This document shows, in pieces, positions 11,446-22,921 of a stretch of DNA of 64,000 nt. Source of the stretch: Oxyruncus cristatus. Its lineage: Eukaryota; Chordata; Aves; Passeriformes; Cotingidae. The position numbers were made by a program, and so were the translations under genes. The notes beneath the pieces were generated by a model that worked only from the letters and a program-made list of their open reading frames with translations, searched no databases and was not told the DNA's origin. Each line of letters opens with the position of its first letter. Position 1 is the stretch's first letter. The DNA is taken from assembly GCA_013399855.1 (NCBI GenBank), contig VXAY01002317.1:2418088-2482087 (forward strand), written 5' to 3'.

Positions 11446-14400
11446 ATCCATGTCTCTAGTGGAGTCTTTCAACACACTTTCAGCTGCAGTTCATCCTCCT
11501 GTTGGTATTTGTTCACAAGCCTCTTCCCTGCTCTCCACAACCTGCATGGCATTTCAAATACACACCTACCAAGCACATTCTGGTTTCTTTAAAGGGGAAG
11601 CTTAAGTATTTGAGAGGTGCAAGCGCTTGTATGGACAAAATCCATATGCCTATACACTTCTGCACAGGAAAAAGTGTCCGCTGCCTGGTAGAAACATATC
11701 CTATTGAATTCAGTCCTATTCCTTTCAGACATGCAGTATTGGATAGTAACTCCCACCCTTTGAAGACAGTGAAGGAAAAATAAATATTCAGGTTTGTAAA
11801 GCTACCTGAAACCACAAGATGGAAAGTGTCAGGCAGGTGTGCAGAGAGACAGCAAAAATTTGATTCAATGACATCTTTAGTAGCAATTTTTCCTTTCCAC
11901 TATGGAAGAACAGTGCTATCCATGTAGGCAAACCCCAGTTGTCCCCTATTACTATTCTAGCTGATGCACCACTGTGATCAGAAGCAGAGGGCTATAATAT
12001 ATTTAGGGTCACTAATAATGTATTGTGCCTTCTGTGCATGCTTGTTCAAATGAGAGCTGTCAACCATCTCTATTCGAGAACCATTAAGAAAAAAAGATGT
12101 ATCAGGTCATCTAAATCCTCCTCTCCAGTGGAGGGTCATGCCTCTCCTCTTCCCCCTGCTTTGTTTATATGTAGTCCAATTGAGAGTCTCAAGTAGCAGA
12201 AATATTGTCCTTTCCTACAGCAGACTTCAGAAAAGTCAGACAGAGAGCTGTCTTAAAGACTTGCTGCATGCATAAAGAATCTATCTGGTTTGGTTCTTTA
12301 TTTTAAATGTGCTTCCTTTGTATCTGGCTAGAGCAAAAGCATTAGCATGTGAGAAATGTGAATAAGGACAATAAAACCAGACACCTTCTCTGAGGCTGAT
12401 GTAGAGGGACATTGACAGCAGCACCAGGGGACCCAACACTCCTTTAGCCTGCTGGTGAATTTTCAAAAGAGCAGGCCCAGCAGACTATGGATCACCTGGG
12501 CTCAATACATTTTTAATATGAGAACAAAAATAAACAAGATCTTAATGTGGAATTTCTCCTTGCTGTTGTACTGGTCTCGAATCTCTAATCTCTACTGGCT
12601 GCTATCAGAGACAAGACCCTGGATTAGACATGATCTGATGCAGCCTAGCAGCTCATGGGTGCCCCTCCCACTACACTGCACTGAGATACACCCTTGGGGC
12701 TTTAGATTCTGTGGTTTCTCAGTTTGATTTAAGGGGTACAAGTGACTCTGCTGGAATTCAGCTTTTAAAACAAATTTTATTTTAAATCCAACCCGCATTA
12801 CAGCTTCCTCCCCACATCAGTGTTTGTATGCTTTGGGCCCCAGTGGTGGTATATTTTGCAAATGACTTTTTTTTCTTCCCTGTATATTTGTACCCCTCAC
12901 ACATGCTTGTATAAAGCCACTTAATCAAGCATAATGAACAAGAGTTTTCACTATATACTGACACAGAGATCAGGAGGAACACAAAGAATTCCTATCTAAC
13001 ATTTTATACACCACAAATAACATGAAAAATAACACGAAAACAGATGTAAAACAAGCCAATTCCTCATTACTTAACACAACACAAATGTCTGCATTAAATA
13101 CAGCTGAAAGGGAGCTGTGGAGTTGGCATTAGCCTGCGAGATGTTGAGATGAGCTACATCAGAACTGAGTATCTCAGCCTGAAACAGTGCATATTAAAAA
13201 GGCATCTGCTTATTGTTTGATATGTGTATTTATTTACAGAGACAGCTTGCTGATATGCTGAAAGGTTGGGGAGGGTGGTGTAGGCTGGCATTCTAAACTC
13301 TCAGCAGGCATTGAGCATGCAGTTTATTATCCTTTGGTCATATCACAAGCTTCCATTTTATTGCTGAGTGGCAACAAAAGGGGGGAGCAGGGAACGGAAC
13401 CAGGGTCCCCTCCACTGTGCAGACTTGACTCTCCACCCGGAGCTTGCCCTCAGCACACAAGGCAGCGTTTCCAAGTTCAGCCTCCACAGGCGTCCTGCCC
13501 CTAGGGCTCACCTTCCAACTTCTGAGGCCTCTGTGCCTTTGATACAGACATGAGAAGAGTCCCTGAAAAACAAGTCAAGCACAGCTCCTTGTGCATAAAA
13601 AGAGATCTTTTTTAACAAGAAAGAAAATTAATTAAGTGGGTAAAATCCCACAGGTTGGAACAGCAGCTGAGGAATTATCTTCCTATCAGGTTGGTAATGA
13701 GGACTGAAAAACCTCACACAGACATTAACAGCTTCATATGGTCTCATTGGCATTCCAGATCAGATGTGAGGCATGGCATTCCCACGGGCACCAGATGCAG
13801 CTCCTGTTACAGACCAGACTATGGGCAAACCACATTTTGCCCTGCTGAAAACAGTATTGTCATGATGTCTGAAAATTAAAGGTACATACCTATCTACAGA
13901 ATAACTTTTTCTCACAGAAGTTATGCCCATGGAGATTGCACATCACAACAGCCAATGCCCTGGGTTGTTCCAACACACCTCTGAAACCTGTGAGACAGAT
14001 TTATTCAACGCGCTGTAGGGAACGGCCAGCACACATCTAGGTGCACATCAAATGACATGATCAGACACTTACCAAATCCACAACTTCTACCCTATTGATT
14101 TCTCCACCAACACTGTTGGCTGCTTAACTGTTAACATTCACAAGTACTACTCAATATTAATAAAATAATACAGATTATTTCCCATTCCCTCAAATGGAAA
14201 AACTACCTGATTTGGGGTCAATGACAAGAATGGCAAGCAAGATGCATTCATGGTAACCACGAAGAACCACAGAACCTGCTGAGTACCACACTGAACTCTG
14301 CCAAGCTACTTAAAGCTGCATTTCAGAAATGCTTTAACTTCCCCTGCTACTGAGGCAAAGAAATTTGTCCTCTACCTCAAAAAGAGAAAGAAAAAAAGAC

Positions 14401-16747
14401 GTGAACTACTGACAATCTGTCTCAAAACATGCGTTTGGACATCTTCCTGCCCTTTTGTTACTGTTCATATCACAAGAGTCCCTTGAGGCCCCATAGAACC
14501 AAGGGTTTTGCTGTGTGGAGCATAAAAGAGCCCCCTGCCAAAAAAGCTTGCTGCTTAAACAGACTAAAACACAAAAAAAGAAAATACTACTATTTCCCTT
14601 GTTACAGATGGGAAGAGAAATACTGTCAGTAAAGATGAGACGGGAAATCCAGGGACTACCTCAGAAGAGAGTATCTTCAGTCTCAATCCTGTCCTTTCAG
14701 TATGGCGATCACTGTTTCTTCCTTTCTCCTTCTCATGTTTTTCCCTGAAATTTATTTCTTTTACAGTTTGTAAAGTCCATCCTTAAAAGCAAAGTAGACA
14801 GCCTACTGGTACGCTTCTCATTTTCAGGGGTAGGAGATTCAGGAATTCTGATGTCAAAAAGCACAAAGAATTAGTTAGCACTCAAAAATTGCCCCAAAGA
14901 AGCCAAATCCACCACCACCACCACCCCCTTTTCAATAGGCAGCAAATGCTGGTATGTGCTGTTTCATGTAGCTTTTTAATATACGTAATTATGGGGCCTT
15001 CAACTCACCACCTTCAGCTCAGAACCACACCAGTGCAAGTACTACTGAAGCATATGTTTCAGACATTACCCTTATGTTATCAGTCAGTACAGATGACATC
15101 CGTACCAGATGAGATAATTACTTTGAAATCGCATTGAAATGAAAGATATCTCTTGTAAAGGTTTCACTAATTGCCCAGACTTGCCAAAGACTAAGGGTAA
15201 TGAAGTATTTCCCCACTATGTCTGCCTCTCATTAATCCAAATGGCCTCTGTGCCCTAAGTGTATTGGAAGAAGAAACCAACGGCACTTCCTCAGCAATCG
15301 GATTAAATTACCTGCCCTGAGGAATCAGTTTGCCTAACAGAAGCATTTGAGTTATTAATAGCTACTTCAAATAATTTTAAGTCATTGTTTAACAAGCATC
15401 ACTACTTGCTTAGGGGTTTTTTTGAGTTTGAAATTTCTCTAGTGCATAAACAGCAGTCAGTCTGCTTTCCAAGTTATTCTTCTTGTTTCACTCAGAAATA
15501 ATGTTTTCTGTCAGCCTGAACTGTTAATTTAGGTTTGCTGTTGCTGCTCTCTCCTCTTTCCTTGAAGAAAGGGCTGGCTGATCCCTGGGATACTATTGCA
15601 CAGAATCTGGGTTTTCACACCCAAGCTGTCACCCTGTCAGCTCTGACAATATGGCTGTTTTCTATCATATTTTTAAAGGCTCTCATTCACTTCTCATATC
15701 TCTGTCCTCAAATTTACCTGACTGAACACATTGACACCTTTGGGCAGGATGTTCCCAGAAATATAGAAGCATACAAGGGTGGAAAGAAAACAGACAGTCA
15801 GTGCAGCACACACTGTATCAACAGCAAGGGTGTATGTCTATTCTAGCAATCAAAACATCTGCTGCTAGTGAGGTTAGTTTGGAAAGGCTTTGATTCCTGC
15901 CTAGGGAATTTAGTGTCATTTGCTTGCTCCATGAGAATACCATGGGCTTCCTTGTGCAGTGTTAGATCCAAATATACTTTTATGTATTACAGAGTTTTAT
16001 GTATAATACATGTGTGTGTGATTCTGGTCCTTCAAAAGATTGTTCAGTGCAAAAGCTAATACAGAATGGAGCACTTCATGGAATTATATAGCTCTTTAAC
16101 TCTCCTTTGGAATGCATCATTACTTCTGCATAACCAATATCTCTTGTTTTATCTTATCCAAATCCCCTTTCTTTAAACAAACTCTAGATTCCCCCACTCC
16201 CCAAAAAATACCTCTTAAGACCTGATTGTTTTTCTTAAAAGACACAATAATTTTAAAGGGCTTACCAGGAGTATTTCAAGAGGAAAAACCACACAAAACC
16301 CAATAATCAAGTGATAAAGGGCAAAGAGAAAGCCACAGCCAGTTACGGAAAAGGACATGAAATCCTCTTGAAATGAAGACTAAAATCTTGCAAAATTCCA
16401 TTCCAGTGACCGCAACTCTGTCTAAATCCTCCTGACCACCGTAACAAAGCCGTTACACACCACACGTCTCAGCATTTTCATCATGAACCAAACATCTAGC
16501 ACATGGCTCAACGTTTTGGTCCTTCAAAGTAATGAATCTTGTGATCAGCACATGAAGTCAGATTGCTAAGTGCAAAGAGAAAAGGAAGCAGATTTTCTAA
16601 AAAATGAAGCAAATCACCCTCTCCTCTCATATCCTTCTTTAATCCGCTGAGCAGATCAGGTCTCCTTGCCCACATGCTACATCATCTCTGCATCACCTCT
16701 GTCACTCAGTCTCCAACCTTCTGCTATTCTCAACTGCTTCTTCATAG
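11446..16747. other. Non-coding unique DNA, nothing coding recognised
   Basis: Scattered frames up to 103 codons occur without recognisable domains. Small A-rich and T-rich runs are present. A short minus-strand segment at 13512-13562 has exon-like borders and is described under findings. Confidence 0.5.
14909..14925. repeat. (CCA)n trinucleotide repeat
   Basis: Five to six CCA units are followed by a C run. The plus-strand frame across it gives a histidine run, but the frame has no other protein-like feature, so I read it as a simple repeat in non-coding DNA. Confidence 0.9.
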
Positions 16748-16797
16748 AGTTCGTGCTGACTCCACGAACTTTGATTCTGACTCCACGAACTTTGGTT
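16748..16797. repeat. Compound 21-bp tandem duplication with inverted repeat
   Basis: A 21-bp unit with the shared core CTGACTCCACGAACTTTG is present twice (16756-16776 and 16777-16797), with one difference near the unit end. Just before it, AGTTCGTG (16748-16755) pairs perfectly with CACGAACT (16763-16770) across a 7-base loop. A third, degenerate partial unit ending in GAGCTTTG follows. No known repeat family is recognised. Confidence 0.9.
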
Positions 16798-18928
16798 CTA
16801 TGAGCTTTGCATAGGTTCAAATAAAACATAATAAAGATGTGATTTTTTCAAATTACTGAACTTAAGCTCTGAGTAAAGGCTACCATAGAAGGGTTCAGTG
16901 CAAACACAACTGCTGTCTAAGTCAAATTAGAGCAGCTTTAAAGATTATCAGTGAGAAAAGTTCATTAAACCATGAAAGCCTACAAAGACCCACACCACAC
17001 ATGGAAGTACAGTTTAATTAACTTGGTTGGAAATGTTACTGTCATTGAGCAGTAGGGCTGTTCATGGCAGGAAACTTTAGTGAGGGTAGAGCTGAGCCCT
17101 ACAGAAATAGCTACTAGATTTTCAGATACAAAGAATCAGATGTCAAAATGTAAACACTATTAACAACATAAGTCTTAAAGGCCTCAAAAATGTTTGCTCT
17201 GTCTGCACAACAGAAAGGCCCCTATTGATCACAGAAAGCCAGTAACTAGAAGGGATGATGAACATATAGTCAGCCAAACAAACAGCAACAGAAGATAAGG
17301 CAGAACTTCAAGTTAATACCAGGCAAAGAGATACATCCATGTTTTTCTTCTTCTCCCAGAAAATAAAAAATAAAAACATTGTCATATTATAAGAGCTACG
17401 TTTTTCTTTTTCCCTTCTACTCTCCGTATATTAAAAAAAAAACCCAACAAACAAACCCAAACTTCTGACTGACAATATTTCAGGAAAGAACAAATCTAAC
17501 AGACTTTTTTTTCCTGGAATGCGATGTTACAAGTGGTCAAAACTTTTCAATGGTCCAAAAGAAACATGATTACCAGTAAAGGCATTAGCAATTCCAGCAC
17601 GTGCTAGAAATATAGAGATGAGGTAATTGTTTCCTTAGCTGAGGCTCAATTGTACAAGCACCTTAAAGCCATTTTGTGCTGCGTGGCATTCAGCAGAGTT
17701 ATTGTATATCAGAATGGACTGACTAGGGAGAAGGAAGGTATTTATTTCTTGCTGGTATTTTATGGTGATGGTGCTTCTGAGGACTCATACCAGCTTTTAT
17801 TACTAGGGCATGTCCCCTATTTGCAAATGTTTTTCATCAGCTGCTTTTCCCCCAATCCTTCTGACTGGTTTTCTCTTCTGTCCTCTCCTTCTTACTGAGC
17901 TAGTAATCAAAAACAGGGCAGCATAATGGAAATTGCAAATATGGAGCAGATCAGGCAGTTTAGATCAAGGACAAATGTTATTACATGGCACAGACAGAAC
18001 AAAATACTCTGAGGTTCCATAACAACACTGGTTGAACCCAGCTTTTCATTCCCAAAGGATCTCCCAGAACTGGAGAAATGGGATGCCACCCCTCTGAAAA
18101 CTGCAGAAAGCAAGCTCTTTGGCTCATTGCCACAGTGTGTCAGCAAAGAAACATCTCTCCTTAGCTTTCCAAGTTATTTATACAGTTATTAAAATGTGAG
18201 ATAATATTTTCTGTTGTAAAAACACTGTATTGTCAGAGAATACCCCTTTGGGGGACTCTCCGACAATTAGTGAAGGAGCACTTCTGAGCCTTGAACACAG
18301 GAGGAAGGATGCCAAGGGAAACTATAATTCTGTTGAAACTGAGGGCAAAACTCCCCTTCTGCAACAGGAGCACAATCAGATCCCAAACAGATGGATAGAG
18401 AGCAGCTTCACAAAGGTTTCAGAAGTGGCCAGTGGTTCGGGGATGCAACTGTACAAGTGTCCCAAGCCTATTCAGGACTCCTCAGGCAAGAAATACTTAG
18501 CCATTTCTAAAAAAACTGGCCTTCTGGAAGAGTTTCAAGTGAAACAAAACAAAACAAAAAAAATCTGCCCCATTTTCAAAGCTTTTGGATGTCATTGAAA
18601 TAAATGGTGGGACTTCTGCCTTGATCATTAGCACAAAATTTTAGAAGTGTTTCCAAAATACTTCACATGCTGATGTTACTGGTTTTTTTGAGCCTGGTCA
18701 TGTAATAGTCTGTGGAAGCCAAAATGCAATTTATTATCAGCCTTAACAATAAAGAGGGCTTCTGATTCTCAGGTTTCCTCCTGACAATGGCACCCAAGGG
18801 ATCCCATTGCAGGAACTATTCCTTCCAACCAAGACTCTACATTCTGTTTTCCTATTACAGAGCCACCTGCAAAGGTATGTCTTGAAAATGAAAACAGCTT
18901 TATCTTTTGCCTGGCCCTTCCCCATGCC
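16798..18928. other. Non-coding unique DNA
   Basis: A 122-codon plus frame at 18230-18598 ends in an AAAC/A-rich stretch (about 18540-18562) and matches nothing known. A low-complexity A-rich/CAAA patch lies at about 17432-17460. From 16060 to 17650 there is no ATG frame above 60 codons. Confidence 0.5.
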
Positions 18929-18948
18929 TTTTTTTTTTTTTTTTTTTT
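18929..18948. repeat. Poly-T tract (20 T)
   Basis: Twenty consecutive T are visible. Read on the minus strand this is a poly-A run. I looked for a retrotransposed minus-strand copy ending here and found no AATAAA-type signal close by and no recognisable parent sequence, so it is listed as a simple homopolymer. Confidence 0.95.
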
Positions 18949-21189
18949 GGTAATTTCAGCTTCAATTTTTTTACAGCATTTCAATAAATGGCACTTCAGC
19001 ACTTTGTACCAGGCTAGAAACAGTGAAACAGAGACAGGAAAAAAAGGAAAGACCAACATTACTTGTAAAACAGTTTAATGAAGACAGGGTGTGAACTGAA
19101 ATAAACCTATTGGCCTTATAATCAGCAACAGGAGTGTTTACTGGCTTTTTGACTGCAACATTCCACAAGGGTCTAAGAGAGGCAGCATATCAACTAATTA
19201 GGCTGGCATTGGCATCAGAAAAGCATGACAAGGAAACAACTGCACAAAAACTCTCTGCTGCATTATTTATTTTGGTCTCGTGGGCCACACAAGCCCACCA
19301 AAAGGCTCCCAGCTCAGCTGTGGCATAGCTCCTAGGACAGCTGCTCTGGACAGCTGTATTTAATTTTGGGTGGAGTTAAGTGTTTAAAGGCCCTCAGAAA
19401 GAACCTCCTAGCTGCAAGAAGCCAAAGAGAGCTTCTCCAAGGGGAAACTTCTGTTCCCTTTGACTCACCTGGGGAAAGCTGCTGCTTATAATCCATGATT
19501 ACTTAAATCAGCTCTAATGTCTGGCTACCAGTTGGCAAGATACAGCAGTCTGCAGAAAACTCAACCTAGGATCAAGAGTAAATAATTTTTATCAGCTGAG
19601 AAATGCCTTCTGGTACGTGGAAAGTGAGCCCAGCAATTGGGAGAAAGGACTAAACCTTAGGAGGCTGTGAAACCTTGCTCTTTCACAGTGGTGGTGCAAT
19701 CAAGCCTTAAGACCTTTGAAAGGTTTCTCAACACCTGCACAGTTCCAGCCCATCCAGGCAAAGCATCAGACACCTCTTCCAAGGCACAAATAAGCCAGTC
19801 TCAAGACAGTAACAAGAGATGGAGCATGCATATCCCTCACCTACATACACCTCAGAGCGAGTTTGCCAGAGCTTCTAAGTACATGCTGCTAAAACATTCA
19901 GCCCACTCTATCTTCTAGCTACAACAGAAACCAGATGCATTTTAATGAAAGGCAGCTGAGAAGGAAAACTAAGGTTCAGGCACTCGCTGCCATCCCAGGT
20001 AAAAGCAGTGAGAGCAATGTGCAGCACACATGTCTAGAACAGGAGGCTTCTTTCACCCTTGGACATCACCTCAGGGGCAAGGCAGGTGGAGGAAGCATTT
20101 GGCTCACTTTGAGCTTTTCTTTCTCAGTGCCTCCTTTGAACAGCTGCCTGCTCATACCCAGGGCCAGGCGAGTCAGGGATCTCCTTTGACTGTCCTGTCC
20201 CCACAGCTCACACTCAAGACAGTGGACTCCTGTACCAGGGATTAACTGGAAACAAAGTAGGTCAAATAAAATAGTCAGTGTCAGCTCTGCCAAATGAGCT
20301 GCCAACCAGTAAGACAAGAAAACCCTCACTAAAAACAGCCGCAAGATGCAGGAGAATCTCTCAGTGCCCACATAATGCTCCACAGGGGCCTTCTCCATGT
20401 GCAGCTGTTTCCAGAGCACTGCAACCAGAAATTCCAAGCCAGACAAGTAGCTTTTCAAAGCAGACATTAAACATTCATTTGTAATAAACACCCTCCTGAG
20501 CCCCAGAGACCATTGAGAGGTGTAGGAAAACACAGCAAAGATAATCCAGAGAAGCCAGACTCACAATGCCTCACACTGTGGTTATTTGAATATGTGAAGA
20601 AAAAAAAGACAACAGTTTTCAAAATGGTCCATGAGCTAAGAAACAGAAATGATATTTTGTATTTTGGACACTTCAGTTCTTCAAGGGCAGTTTTCCCTTA
20701 TCTCTAAACAGTAAGAAAGCATGCTTCTCATTGTTATTTTAGAAATGTATACAAGAATTTCAAACAAGCTCTCTGCTTTGCAATGCAATCCTCAAACTGA
20801 AATGTCTCCACGCTTGCAATCTTTTTCTCTTTCCTCTGCGGAGCAAGGGGCAGAACTTGTGTCTCCCTTACACTTGGGGAATGCAAGGGGGAAAGGGATC
20901 TGTGAGACTAAAGACTGGGGACTCATGCGAGTGGCTTGCTATTGCTCATTTAATGGCTTTGTCTTGTCCAGTTAAAGTGTTGTCTTTTATTTGTCTATTG
21001 ATTTTATATTCATGCTACTGTGGTTTTAAAAAGGACTGTAGGGTTCTAGGAACATGTAACAGGAAAAATGTTGCAAAATCAGATGGAAGGACACAAATAA
21101 AGCACTCTGTAGCCAGGACTGAGAACGGAGGTCGCTATATGCATTTTCCACAGGAAATGCTTATAACTCAACAATACATATGGGATCTT
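18949..21189. other. Non-coding unique DNA; chance-length frames
   Basis: The largest frame is 155 codons on the minus strand (20066-20533). It has hydrophobic patches but no recognisable family, and plus-strand frames of similar quality overlap it. A minus-strand segment at 19469-19549 with good splice-site borders is noted under findings. Confidence 0.5.
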
Positions 21190-22130
21190 TTTAATAAGAT
21201 TACTTAATTTCACATAGGCCAAAAATAGGTATTATAAATATTAATATTTTGAGATCATAGGAAGAATGTGGGCAAACAGTTAAATAATAAAAATGCAGCT
21301 GAGTGCATAGCTGAAGAATGACAGCAAATTTGTTCATATATGGTAATGTCCACTGTGTATTAGCATTTCCATAAATACTCTGTAAATATGATTTAAAAGG
21401 ATTGTTTCAATTTCTGCTGATAATCAAGTGTTAAAGAATGGCTGCAGAATAAGAATTTTGTAATTCAATGCAAATACTCGTGAAAGAAGCTAGATCCTAT
21501 GAATTATACACATTTAGTCAGGGAGCAGAAATACCATTGTGTGACCTATATGTCAAAATACAAACTGAATTGTGCAGCTGGAAGCTGAACACTTGAATAC
21601 CAGCCACTGAATACTAAAAAGGAATTGCTTGTAAACAACCAGCAAACCAAAAAGCAATCTATGAATAATTTCAAATAACTCATGCAATTGAGAAGTCAAT
21701 AAGTTACTTGTAGACAATTTGTCAATAGAATTTACCTAAAAATGTATTTAAAAATTTCTACAAATTATCATGTAGATATCAAAAGATCATTTATGATTCA
21801 TCATGAAGTGACATAAGTAATTATATGAGGGGTTGAAAAGCCATTTCATTTCTTGTATTATATTCTGTAACCGATCAGGTGTACTAGGATAATATTTTTA
21901 GTTTCCCCAAGGTATAAGCCATTAGTGAGTGATGGAGGCAAGATGATGGAACTTGATGGCTAAGTAATCTGATTCGCTCTCACCAAGTTTGAGCAAAATC
22001 TGACGTCAATGAATCTGTACTTGAATATAGTAATGTCGTTATTCAATCTCATTCTTGCAGGTGGTCATACCAGATAATAACTTCATTTTCTGGATTTGCA
22101 GAAGAGCAGCGGCCTGCGATTTAACACACA
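21190..22130. promoter_or_regulatory. Candidate AT-rich conserved non-coding/enhancer-like block
   Basis: This block is very AT-rich and has no ATG frame above about 60 codons. It has no recognisable transposon and many homeodomain-type core words (TAAT/ATTA), for example near 21228-21245, 21418-21425 and 21818-21826. It also carries a complete CRE palindrome, TGACGTCA, at 22001-22008. Such texture is typical of conserved developmental enhancers in vertebrate gene deserts, but AT-rich neutral DNA can look the same. The regulatory reading is inference. Confidence 0.3.
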
Positions 22131-22882
22131 GCACAGCCCTCTTCAATCCTTTAAAAATTTAAAGCACCTGATTTGCTACTAACACGCAGTTAGGAAAAAA
22201 AAAAAAAAGACCACAAACCTTCCTAGCGCTGGATTTTCCAAGAGCTAACAGCTACAGGACAGGGATCTGAAGCTGGACATGACCGTTAGAAAAAGAAGAT
22301 TGGTGACCTTTCTGCACCAGTAAGCCAACTAATTGTTGGACTTACCACAGTACTGCAGGGAGAGGCAGCAAGCATTCACCAACAAGCCTCAGTCCCTCAG
22401 GTTCATGGCAGCAGTTCTGGAAGGAAATACCATAAGCCTCCCAGTTTATGAGGAAAACGGCAGGTAATGGAATTCAAGGAAAGCTGGCCCTGTTCAACTG
22501 TGATGAGATCTACTCCAGGAGCAAAAGGAAACGCTTTTTTAGAAGGGTCTTATTCTGAAGGAAAGCATGAGGTTTCCTTGACCTCAGTAATAAAATGGCA
22601 GGAGCCAAAATTGCTGCAGAGATTTTGCAACATTTAAAAATGATTTTATGATTCTACTTCTCTCATCAAATTTGAGTTTCGTTTGCTTTTTACACCAGTT
22701 CCTCTACTCTTGTAACAACAGAGGTCGGAACGTGACATCCTCTGTTTCACACAGAAGCCTTCATTTCCTTCCTCTTGACCTGAAATTAATATCACTGCAG
22801 TAGATGATCCAAAAGGTACAAATCACACTGACTAAACAACCAAGTCTGCTAACTCACAGAAACCAGGGCAGCAGAAGGGTGG
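22131..22882. other. Non-coding DNA with a short poly-A run
   Basis: A run of 14 A lies at 22195-22208. The rest is unique sequence with no frame or repeat I can support. Confidence 0.55.
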
Positions 22883-22921
22883 GAGCAACTTCCCTCCCAA
22901 ACAATTTGAGGGAAGTTGCTC
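22883..22921. repeat. Perfect 14-bp inverted repeat (hairpin), 11-base loop
   Basis: The left arm GAGCAACTTCCCTC (22883-22896) is the exact reverse complement of the right arm GAGGGAAGTTGCTC (22908-22921). The loop CCAAACAATTT is 22897-22907. Pairing does not extend outward even with mismatches, so the stem is shorter than a normal pre-miRNA. It lies within a plus-strand chance frame (22804-23046). A small inverted duplication by template switching is a likely origin. Confidence 0.95.

Noticed and set aside
18230..18598. 122-codon plus-strand frame as a small protein gene
   Set aside because: The product has no known motif and ends in an AAAC-rich simple stretch.
18929..18948. Poly-A tail of a minus-strand processed pseudogene
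   Set aside because: No polyadenylation signal at the right distance and no recognisable mRNA-like sequence next to the tract.
20066..20533. 155-codon minus-strand frame as a gene
   Set aside because: No recognisable domain, competing frames on the other strand, and a length within chance range.
22883..22921. microRNA precursor
   Set aside because: The stem is only 14 bp, ends abruptly, and does not extend with mismatches. A usual pre-miRNA stem is clearly longer.
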